Assembly (NCBI GenBank): GCA_905178155.1
Contig: CAJINV010000012.1
Coordinates: 2,870,353 to 2,934,352, forward strand
DNA from: Amoebophrya sp. A120
Taxonomy: Eukaryota > Sar > Dinophyceae > Syndiniales > Amoebophryaceae
DNA: 64,000 nt
Direction: 5' to 3'
Shown here piece after piece: positions 21,757 through 38,570 of the stretch; the stretch's first letter is position 1, and each line of letters starts with the position of its first letter. Under the pieces are notes generated by a model. That model was not told the DNA's origin. It did not search any database and saw only the letters and a program-made list of their open reading frames with translations. The position numbers and the translations under genes are program-made.

Positions 21757-24700
21757 TTACAAGCACAAATTCGCCCCCGCCAAACTTCCCCCGCGTTTCA
21801 GCTTTGGCTTGTTGGCGCTCGACGCGGTGCTCTCCTGCCGGCGAAATTTTGGTTTCTCCGAGGACACCGCAGAAGCGAGTGAGGGTTGCGGCTGAGGAGG
21901 TAGGGCGGGTGGCACCCCTGGAACTAAAGACCCGCGTTGGTGGTCTTGCTGGAGTTGCTGTTGCGACGGCTGAAATTGGGGTGGAGCTGCTGCAGTTACA
22001 GGAGCTGGAGCCTGCATCTGTGGTGGCGGCATTTCTTCTACAGCCTGCATGAGTTGTTGTGAATGTGATGGTGGTGCTGGGTGTTGTTGTTGGTACGGCA
22101 TCGATGGGGGAGCAGGGTGGTGTGGTTGAAGGCCGGTGTTGTACACTGCTGGGGGCAGTGGAGGAGGTGCGGGGGACTGCATGTGCATTTGCGGCATCTG
22201 TGATGATGCTGCACCTACACCGGTATAGCTGCTAGTCGCGCCGTACACTTGCGGGTCGTACCTCGGCGTCACTTGCTGCTGCACTTGTTGCGATTGGCCG
22301 TGTGCAGGCAAAACTCCATTAGCGTTAAAACCACCTCCTGCACCATACGCAGGTGCAGCTTGTAGTCGGGTTGGTTGCTGCTCCGCCGCGCCGTACCGTG
22401 CGTGGTCGTAACGGTTGGATATTTGCTGTGGTCCCAAGTGCAGTTGTTGTCCCTGCGAAGAAGAACTACTCATCGTCATACCAGTCGGATCGACGAGGTT
22501 CACGGCTGGCGGAGCAGCAGTGACCGACATCGGCGTCTCTTGCAGGTGGTAATTATTCGTCGCGCCGTAGTGCTGCTTTTCCCCCGACTGAACAAAATAC
22601 GTTTTACTCGGCGTACGATTAGTAGTAGCTGGTGTGGAAAACTGCAGCTGCTGTGGGTCTGGCTGTGCGAGGTGCTGGTTCAGATTTCCTGGTTGCGTTT
22701 GCGGTGTTTGCAGCATGAAGTTCATTTGCGAAGAAGAAGCTGAAGCAGCGCCGACAGAAGCAGCCCCGACAGAAGCAGCGCCGAAGCTGTGGCGGCGAGA
22801 AGCGTCGTTGTGCGGCTCCACTGTCTGTTCAGCTGCACCTGCTGTGCCACCCCGAGTCTTGCTTTCGTTTCGCGAAGAGCCATTGCTTTGTAGTTGATTT
22901 TGCAGATTTTCATCCCCGCGCGGAAAATTCATTTTGTGCAGCTCCGCCGTGTTCATAGAGGACGCAACAGAGAAGTTCTGAAGATAATTTTCGTCGTACT
23001 TGTAGTAGTCGTATTCCTGTTCTTCCTCATCCTCTTCAAATTTGTGGTAGATTTTCTCCCGCAAAAATTTCTTCCCGTCGAACACATTCTCCGCCCCGTT
23101 CTCCCTCAAGTAGTCTTCAAACTCGTCATTCCAATCTGCGGCAATCCGCATGATTTCCGAATGAATCAACCGGAACGATCTCGCGTCAAGTAAGATCATG
23201 TCTTCGAAAAATCGCGAAGCTCCTGGTGGTGGAGTTTCACTTCGCTCACCACCGCCCTGCAGGACAGAATTCTTGTTCGCTGCAACCACGTCGAGCAAAG
23301 GATTCTTCGTGAACAGTGGCGGCTTGAGTAGTCTCTTCTTAAACGCCATCACACTGCTGTTCTGCGACTTTCCCGGGCTACTCCCATTTCCCGTTCCATT
23401 CGTGGGTAAAGAGCTGCTGATGTGGTTCATCAGGTCAATGCTGTTCCCGTCCATGACTTTTTCCCCCTTTTTCAAATTCAACCTCTTTTCCGCTTCCACA
23501 TTGGCCGCAATAAATTCGGGGATCACGATTTCGTTCTGGATGGTCTTCAAAAACTGAAACGCCTGCATCGCCAGCTGATCCGCCGTTTCATTCTTCGGTA
23601 AATCCACGCCGAACATCTTCTTGCACTTCCGTTCGAAGAACTGTCGCGTCCACACCGCAGGTAGTGGCCCGGGGGCAATCGCCCGACACAGATCCGTTTG
23701 GGCGAATTGCTGCAGCGCTTTCCCTAAATGCTCCACTTGCAGTGTTTCGATCGGGGAGCAAAAGTGGCGGGCGTTGGACCAGCGAAGGGGGGATTTTTTC
23801 ATGTTGTTGTTCTCATCACCATCATTGTCATTTCCTGATGCTGAGGACAACACTGCCACTGGGGAAAGCCCGGTCGTTCCCTCCTCTCCGTTCCAATCGG
23901 GCGGGAGCTGCAAATCCCGACCCTCCCACTTCTTCTCCGTGATAAGCTCCCCCGATGCAGTTCTTGGCTTCAAATTCGAGTGGATGAAGTAGTAGGGCGG
24001 GGGAAGCAGTAGGTCCTCTTCGTCCAGCGCAGCTTCTTTTCCCTGCTCCTTTTCCCCTACTTCCGATAGTACCGGTTTCTTCGCCAAATCCAGCCCTGGT
24101 AATTGCGGCGGAAACCCCACTTTCTCGTAGGGGTAGATGAACGCCAACGCACCACTACAGACGTTCAGGATCGCGAGAATAACGACATCGTCTAAGGACA
24201 TGCGGTTGCCGTAGAGCCACAGAGAAGTTTTATCCTTCCGGTTCTCGTACTCCTTATCGATGGAACTCCAAAGGTCGAGGAGCTTTTTGATGAAGGTCGG
24301 GATCTCCGTTTTCCGCATCGTGTCCATCTGCTCAAGGGTTTTCAACAACTCCTGCTTTCTTTCCTGTAATTCGCTCAGCTTCGCTTCACACTCGCTTTCC
24401 GCAGTACCATACTGGGCTTGTTCCTGCTCTCCTTGTTCGTTGGGTCGTTCTTTCTGCTGTGAAGACCACGAAGAGGGTCTGCTCTTGCTACTCCTGCTGT
24501 TATTCGCATTCACCGCCTTGTTACGGGAGTTCCGCAAGCTCGTCAGTTCCTCTTCCAATTGTGAAATCTCACTTTCCACCTCGTGGTACTCGGTCAGCGC
24601 TTTCTATCCTGTGTAAAACCATCCCCGCACCATAGTTGTCATGCAGATCTGCATGCTCAAAATGTTTGTCATGCGGAGCCCCAACATGAGAAGCGCCCTC

Positions 24701-27700
24701 TACTCGTGCTTTGGATTTTCTAACGCTCCAATCAGCATCAGAGGCTAGATCTCTCATGCTGCTGAACGAGCTAAACAGGAGCGCACTGACTACGAGACCA
24801 AACCTGTCATGCGCAACAACCAAAGCCTTTTGATTTGTCTAGCAGATTCCCCATCGTGACTATGGGGTGGGGACGTTTTTGCACAGGATACTTCCGTCGT
24901 GTTTTTCAAGCACACGTTTACTTTCACTACCGTCATTAAAATGTTTACCAGCCCGCCCATCACAAATTTCGGGAGCGGCATCCCCTCGGGGCAGAGGTTG
25001 TGGAGGTAGCGGTGCTTGTCGCGAAAGTTGTTCTCGTCGTATGGAGGAAGCTCGGAGTCGTCGATTACGATGTCTTCGTCTTGCTCCTCGATTTGGGAAT
25101 CTTTATCCGGAACTAGTACAGAATCCGGAGCCTCCTCTTTGTGCTCTCCCTCCTTGCTGACAGCTCCACCCACTCCTACCGCCGGCGCCACGACCTCTCC
25201 GCTCGTCCCGCGCTTCGGCGTCGCTGCACCAGAACCGGGTAGTAGTTCTTTGGAAGTCTTCTTTTTGTTCGGAACTGCCCAGGGAGAGGTGGGGCGCTTC
25301 GGTAATCCGCAGGACTTCGGGGAGTCGTCGTCGTCGTCATGCGCTGCAGTGATTGGAGGTTTTGGAGTCGAGGGGACCGAAACAGGAGGTTTGCTTGCTT
25401 GATGTCCCACCGATGGCTCGTTTCCCGTTTCTTTCGAAATCGGACTGGAACCGACATCCCCGTTTGTCGCGTTGTCCACGGGCATCGTTTTGAGGCTTGT
25501 CATGCCGCTGCTGGATGACTGCTTCTCGATGGTGTTCATCTTTCCGTCTGTAGTTTTTGTTGTACCAGCCGCGTTCTCTTCTCCACTGTCGACTCCCAAA
25601 ACAAGCGGGACAGGTTCTGTTGCCTGAAGTTGTTGTGCCTGATCAGCACTACTAGCTTTATTTTTCTTGTTCCTCTTTTCCCTTGCAATCTTCCTTTCCT
25701 CCAACTTTTTTTTCCGCAACTTTTCCCTTTCGTCATTCAAAAACTTCTCTTTCCGTTTTTCAAACTCCCGCTCTACTACTTCCTTGTCCGGCTTTTCCAG
25801 AAATTTCGCGAAATGCGACTCCCCGAACTCCTCACAGAGCAACTCCAGGATGTCCGAGGACTCTTCCAAATACCTACCGTTGTAGATAATCGCGGGCGTG
25901 GTGCAATTTTTCCCGACTTTCACCACCCAATCCGGCTTGTCCTCCATGTCCGACACGATAATTTGGTGCGGGATCTTCGCCGCTTTCAACAGCGCATCCA
26001 CAGCGGAAGACACCGAACAGGACTTCGCCAAGAGACCGCCGACCTCCTGACCTAACAGCCACAAATGGTCGTGATCTTGCGCACTACTAGTTGTACCCGC
26101 AGATGAGCCTGCCGCTGTCATCGGAATCGATTTTCCCCGGATATCTCCTCCACAGAACAAGTACACCACGTTTGGCTCCGGATTGTCAATGCAGGTCGGC
26201 GTGAAATCCACGTTCGTGCCGTGCAAGCAGTACTGGTCGGGGGCGATCTGTCCGAACGCGATTTCAATGTCGTAGGGGCGGATCTGGTAGTTATGCACTT
26301 TATTCGTCGTTATCAAATGTAAAAATGTCTGGGTCTGGAAGGATGCGAACTTGTAATGCGTGTTGCGGATCTTACAAAAATCTGTGTTGCATGACTTGCA
26401 AAAGATCCCCATTTCTAGCCATGCCGAGGGGGCATTTGTCATGCAGAATAGGCATCACCAAGGGGCTGCAGAACCTGTGATGCTCGGCCCTGCATTCGAG
26501 ACTTGGCGGAGCTTGGAAAAACTGCATGACAAATCTCAGAAGCTTCCAGACCCAGACACTTTTGCAATTCATAGTCGTCCCCATCACCGTGTGTCTTTGC
26601 CCACCGAGCGACCGGTCGCACTTGTTCTTGATCACGGTGGAAAAAATGGAGGACGTCGTCGTGGACAGGTTCGCCGCCCGCTTGGAATGAAATTCGTTTT
26701 CCTTACTTAGCTTTCCCGATTTTGATAGTCCAGGGTGCAGCTGCTGGTCATGGTTTGTTTGTTGAATATGATTGTCAGAAAGCTGCACATAACTCTCGAC
26801 CGCCACCGGCTGTTGCTGCTGCTGCTGTTGTTGTTTCATCACCGCGGAAGTGGAATTCATCAACAGATCTTGTGACAACTTCGCAGAAGAAGTCAGCAGC
26901 TGGTCCTGTTTCTGGTTGTTGTGCAGGACTAACCCGAGGACTTGATTCAACTGCATAGACACCTTCCCCAACGTCTGCTCGATCATCTGCATGAAGTTCT
27001 GAATTTGGCTGTACTGCTGCTGATTCAACTGCAACTGCTGGAGAGAGACATCAGATCCGCTCGTCACCATTAACTGCTGATTAGAGGTGGAAGACGGCGC
27101 AGCTGCCTCGCCTTCGTATGTCATGACCTGCTTGTTCATACTCGGCTGAATGAAATGATCACCGTCCATAGACTTCACCTCCAAGCCCTCACCTCCCAAC
27201 TCCGCCAAGTCGTCATCCCCGATGTCAGAGCCGATCTCCACAAAGTCGCTGATCTTGTTGAAATTCGCAAACACCCGGGCGGGTCGGAAACCGTCGGAGG
27301 ACGCGGGGATCTTCTCCATCGTGTCGCCAAACCGCAGCTTGCCGAAGACGATGTCATCTCGAAAGTACCGGTGGGCGGCGCAAATTTCATCGTGGTACAC
27401 CCCGTCCCGGCCGGTGAAGGTGAGGGAGAGAGCGAAGTCCGTGTTGTTGGCGAGATCCGCCATGTACACTTCCGAGATATCAGCCAATGGAGAATCCTTC
27501 GTAATCACGTGCTCGGCGACGCAGACCGCAGTTACGAGAGGGATTTCGGTGACCTGAAATAAAGTTCATTTCGTCATTCGGGTTTTGCAGTGCAGGTGAA
27601 TTTTCTCATGCGAAATTAGGACTAGAACCAACAAAGTTATCTTGTACCAACAACGGCAGCCATTTCATGTAGGTTTCCCCTTCCAAAGTCTGCTCCATTT

Positions 27701-29243
27701 TCAGCACACTCAACCGCACCTGCGGCACGAAGATGTGATTACAGCGCAAATTCCCTAAGCGGAACAGCAACACGCGCTGGTTGTTCCGGGTGGTCACGAG
27801 GGCTTGATTCGCGAAGACGACCGCGGTATGCATCGCAACTATGTCTCGGTGTGGATGATTGGGGGAATCTGTCATGCAAATTGTACATGACCCGCGACGC
27901 CTGTGATGCATGCTCTACTAACTAGCATCTCAGCTTTATCAACGGAAGCCGAGGCTTGCTCATGCCTACCCCGCATGAGACATGCCCCCTTCGGACGGTA
28001 AAAATCTGCGTACCTTTTGCTGCTCATGCAATATAGGTTTTTGTATGCTCGAAAGTTAGCAACACAAATCCCATTCTTTCTAGACATCCAGAGACACTTG
28101 CAATGCATACGCGGCACTCGGGTGCTGTATTTTCGTGACCATGATGGAAAACGCGAGAACGTTGATCAAGATCCCGGCGTATAGATTGCAAAAATGTCTG
28201 GGTCTGGAAGATTGCAACTTGTCATGCTAAATCCGAAGAATGCGAAAATCTGTGTTGCATGAGGGCCAAAAGCTGTCCACTTTCGACCAAGTTAGTAGTA
28301 GTAGTAGTACCATTTGACTCCTGGCGGGTGGGCGTTAGAACAGATTTAGCCTCTGCCAATACCTGGGCGTCGACCAAGCTGGGAGGGAGTTTCTCATGCA
28401 GGATAGGCATAGCAGAGACCTCACAGACTCCGTCATGCTAGGTCCCGCATTCCAGACCTCATGGGTCATGGAAAACCTGCATGACAAGATTAACACTCTT
28501 CCAGACCCAGACATTTTTACAGTTGATACGGCGAACTGTTGAACCGTCGCGAGAAAAAACAGCCCCATCAGCGGTTCATTCTCCGTATCAAATGTAAAAA
28601 TGTCTGGGTCTGGAAGAATGCAACTTGTGATGCTGCATTTGGATTCCAAAAAAATCTGTATTGCATGAGTACCAAAGGGAATGCAATCCTTGCTACGCTG
28701 AGAAGGCATTTGTCATGCCGAATACGCATCAAGAAGCCCTCAAAAAATCTGTATTGCTAGGGTATGCATCACAGACATCATGGCTCATGCAAAACGTGCA
28801 TGACAAGTGTCAGAATCTTCCAGACCACCCAGACATTTTTACATTTGATACTCCGAAAAGTCGTAGGGTAAAAACTGCCCGTAGCCCATGGTAATGACGT
28901 GCGTGACCGACCAGATCAGCGCGATGCCGAAGTAGCTGGACTCCGTCGCGGGAAAATTCGTCCCGGGCACTTGGATGTTGTCTTTCACGAAGGGGAGAGT
29001 CAAAAGCGCGAAGGAGAGGCAAATGGATCCGTAGAAGGCGATGGCGTACACCGCGAGTCTTTGGTAAGAGGTGTCCAGGATCTTGAAATACCAGGAATCA
29101 AAGGTCCCTAAAAACCGCGGATCGGCTAAAGTGGACTTTGTCTTCGTCGGGCGGACGTACTTCGTCTTCGTTTCCTCCTTGGACTTGTTTTCTGCAATGA
29201 TCTGCGCTTTCAGCGCGGAGGGGAGATAGCGAGCAAGTTGCAT
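21757..29243 (-). CDS. Inward-rectifier K+ channel (Kir) fused to a thioredoxin/GST-like domain and long low-complexity tail
   Basis: Seven exons (29243-28851, 28580-28529, 28174-28110, 27821-27648, 27553-26574, 26305-24891, 24599-21757) give 5,922 nt, 1,973 aa, with no internal stop. Residues 1-360 are a complete Kir channel: an outer helix, the pore with filter ITMGYGQF, an inner helix (AGILINVLAFSIMVTKIQHP) and the cytoplasmic domain (LVTTRNNQRVLLFRLGNLRC, then ITKDSPLADIS). These match the RVGNLRK- and DEDSPLYDLS-type motifs known from animal Kir. A Gln-rich linker follows, then a segment with LLKAAKIPHQIIVSDMEDKP and TPAIIYNGRYLEESSDI, the pattern of a thioredoxin/GST N-terminal fold. 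The rest has a Lys/Glu coiled coil, a segment EISQLEEELTSLRN and a Pro/Gln-rich end. It is cut by five introner elements and one GT-AG intron (27647-27554). The Kir call is firm; the fusion rests on an uninterrupted frame and could still be two genes with an unseen break. Confidence 0.85.
24605..24890. mobile_element. Introner element, family C
   Basis: Family C ends, the left one diverged. Flanks CTTTC / CTTCC differ at one base. Same orientation as 682. Frame is kept (CLKNTTE/ALTEYHE). Confidence 0.9.
26311..26573. mobile_element. Introner element, family A
   Basis: Family A ends, 5-bp duplication GTCGT. Frame is kept (VMGTT/NKVHNY). It joins the Kir-linker exon to the thioredoxin-like exon, so it is critical for the fusion model. 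Confidence 0.93.
27827..28109. mobile_element. Introner element, family A (A1 subtype), diverged ends
   Basis: Ends reduced to ATGTCTCGGTGTGGA and CTAGACATCCAGAGACACTT, but the 5-bp duplication CGCGG is perfect. Opposite orientation to 33543. Confidence 0.88.
28180..28528. mobile_element. Introner element, family A (A2 subtype) with an extra insert
   Basis: Family A ends, 5-bp duplication CGGCG. At 349 bp it is the longest element: about 80 bp starting with a (GTA)n run are added between two GACCAAG words (about 28287-28380). Opposite orientation to 5567 and 15043. Frame is kept (VQQFA/GILINV). Confidence 0.93.
28586..28850. mobile_element. Introner element, family A (A1 subtype)
   Basis: Family A ends, 5-bp duplication CTCCG. 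Near-identical over its whole length to 33543 in the helicase gene. Interrupts the channel just after the selectivity filter. Confidence 0.94.
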
Positions 29244-31540
29244 GGTTCGACGTTTAATTTTGGGGGTTGACAACTTATTGGGCGACGAAGACGATTTTTG
29301 CTGGTAGAATTAAATCCGAGTACTGTAGCTCAGGCGGCCTCGTGCTCCACCTTCGCTACAAATATGAAATGCAACCACAAGCGCCGCGCATGAAGATTAT
29401 TTCTCGGAAATCTTACTGTTTCTAATTGAAACTGTCACGAATTATAGGTTCAAATTTGCTGCGGGTCGTGTTCGTTCGAAGCTGCGAGGGATCCCCGCGA
29501 AAAGGGGGTCAATCTCAATGCGCAGCTTATGCTGACTGCCAGCCTGTCCACCAAATTCGATTTTTCCGCCTCTGAAAAATGATGCTTCTTTGAAAAAAAA
29601 GATCAATTCTAACGAAAGCCATCAAGCTCCACTCAAAATCTCTTTCTTTCACTCCTACTCTCTCGTCTCCGACTACGAAAAAATTCAAGTGAAAATGTAT
29701 ACTGATTCCGTGATTCGGTAAAAAAACCGTTCCAAAATAAATGTGGTCGAAGCCGCCGCGAGAGTCGAACACGTTTAGCATTGATTTCCCCGATGTGGCG
29801 GCGAGTTGTGCTTAGCAGCCATCTTCCGCCCTCCTGACTTAGTGCCGGTTTACTTCTCGCACCAGTGGTTTTTTTCCTTTAGGGTAGCAGAATGGGTACT
29901 ATCCGATTCGAGATATCGGAAAAAACAGGTGGTTGTTTGTGGAGCACGCATATTAGCCAAGAGAGCAATCGATGTGAAGTTGTTCAAGAGGTTCCGTCTA
30001 TAGAAGATGTTTAAAAGGACCGGTAGACTACAGTTTCATACTCGACGACACTCCCCGCACAGAAAGAGGACCAAAATTATGGCACCTTGTTCTGCTGTCG
30101 AAAAAAAATGTACGAAACTGTACTCTGCCGCTCGTTTCAAATAATATCGGGTACTATTACATGCAGAGTAGCAAGACCCAAAAAACAGTTCGCGTTCTGA
30201 ACTAAACACGGCTTCACAAGGAGGATTTTTATGGGGGATGATATTTGTCGCACTTGGTGATTGTGGTTTAAATCATACGAGAATCATACTCGACTATGGG
30301 TACTAGGAAACTCGCAATGCAAGTGGAAAATTTGATTGGAGCTTCTTCCCCAAGGAAAGTCAAAGTGCATTTATCAAATGGAAAATAGTTCGCAATTTAT
30401 AGAGGATAAGTATCAGATTGCTTTAAACTCTTGGTGGCTAATAAATGTTGACCCAGGTCAAAAGTAGATCGTGATCGCCAGGATCTCTACTATTTTTTGC
30501 ATCTTCCAGCTACAATTCCCGTGGCTAACGGACTGGTTGCTGCATATGCATTCTGAATTCGTCCATAGGTGGTGTTGCTGCATATGCATATGCATCCCAT
30601 TCGCATAGGTGGTGTTTTCAAAATCAAAATCTATATGCTCAAACAAAAGTATATTGTCGTTGGTGTAGTTGTCTTAAAATAAACATTCGTGTTGATAGAT
30701 TCTTCCACATGTCTGACAGCTTCTTGTAGTTGTGTGAAAAACAAAAGCCCGACACGTGGGAAGGATCTGGTGCGTTTTGGTATAGATCTGAATATTGATG
30801 ACGTCTTTCCCATATCAAAAAAATGATACAGTATAATTTTCAGACCCGTATGAAAATACGATGACAAGTAGCCATATGTGTTTCTTTTCCCGGTAAAGCG
30901 ATCTTCTCGCATGCTCGTATAGATAAGTTGAAAATAGTACAGCAGAAGCTATCGTCTCCAGCACTTCTGGTGTACAACTTCTAGGGGTAGTTCGTAGCAG
31001 TAGTACTAGCAATATAGGACATTTAGTACTCATTCGCAATAGGTTTCTTGCAATAGTTGAAAATATCCGAAACAAAAGCTCATCGCGGCAATAGTGGTAA
31101 ATAATCAAAATCTCGTGGTAATAGGTTGTTCTTCGTGTAAAAGTGGTTCGTGGTTCGGTTCCGGAAAAATCGACTTAAAAGTTCTTACAGAACATTTTTG
31201 AGTAGGTTCAAGTTGGTTGTTCTTGTTCCGATTTTTCCGATAAAACATTCTTAGGGTTCCTCCTGTACGGCACAACTTCTCTTATCGTTCTCGATAGAGA
31301 AGCAGCAATAGTAAAGACTCTCTAGCAATGTCATCTCGCATGTTCGATATTTTTATCGCGTGCAATAGTTAGTAAAACCGTAGTATGATGAAATAAACTC
31401 GCATTGTTTAGACTCGACTTGTTTTGACTGTTAGCTTATAGGATTTTAAGGGTTCTTGTAGACTATACTTGAACGTGTCACATTGCTGTGCTGGTCGTCC
31501 ATGTCGTCCAATCTCGACTTCTATACAGCTCGGTCAGTAT
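29244..31540. other. Intergenic stretch with a short repeat
   Basis: AT-rich DNA between the K+ channel start and the helicase stop. No exon or introner element is seen. Two copies of a segment with GCTGCATATGCAT...CATAGGTGGTGTT lie at about 30536-30616. Confidence 0.55.
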
Positions 31541-37598
<6,058 letters not shown>

Positions 37599-38570
37599 TT
37601 TGCTTGATTTGTGATGCAGAAAACACAAGTTACAGTTCTACTAACTCAATTCTTCGTGTTTTTCGATGTTATTTACTCGAACAGAACTCGATAGTATTGA
37701 AGATATCAAACCTTGTCCTACCACTAGAAAGAGAATGAACCTTCAGTTCCGAACAAAAAAAATTGACCTGCTGTGTCGTGGTTTGATTTTCGAAGCAATT
37801 TTTATTGGCAATGTAGTTGTACTAGACAAGAGGATCACAATTCTTGATTGCCCTATTCGAAGTGCAGAAATTATTCGGAGCAAGTCAATTTGAATTTTGA
37901 ATTCAGGGTCGAATTTTTGGTTTGTTTTCGAGCAAAATTTTTGGTAGAAAGATGTTTTTTGTACGCTGTTTCGTGCTTATCGGGAAGAAACTTATTTCCT
38001 TTGCCGCGGAACTGGTTTGTTGATTGGAGTTCGTGATTCTTGATTTCTAGAATTCATTTTGCGTCTAGGAGGATTTTTTTTGGTGCGTCCGGGTAGATGA
38101 ACAGCGTTGCAGTGCCATGAAAACAAATTTTAGGATCCAGTAGGTCAGAAAAAACGACCGAGAGGAAGGGGTATAGTACATTTTGCACGTTCTCTTTTCA
38201 ACGTCAGGTGCTTATGCTTTATTTGTTGCGTACGATTTTCCGTGTCTGTCTCTTCATTCGGACGGCTACGGCTCTATTTTTTGCTTTTCTTTCTCTCACG
38301 ATCAAAAAACACTGTCCAATGGTTCTACGAGGCAGTTCTGTTTCGATTTTTCGCTGTACGTACGGCTTCGTTTACGGATACGGAACACGATTTTTCTCTA
38401 CTACGCAGTAGTACGAATTCAGGAATCAGGCTTGCCTGTCCGCATACAAGAATATCTTACGTCGAGGCACAAGAGCTACAGCAGGCGTGGTTCTTCCTCG
38501 TAATATTGCTTCTCATCAACGATTCCGGTATTTGGTTTTGTTCATGATGACGATCTCTGCACGTTCATTA
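37599..38570. other. Intergenic stretch
   Basis: Between the helicase start and the SNARE stop. T-rich on the plus strand. No exon or element seen. Confidence 0.6.

Noticed and set aside
29244-29273. Earlier start for the K+ channel
   Set aside because: The upstream in-frame codon is TTG, not ATG; the first ATG is at 29243.
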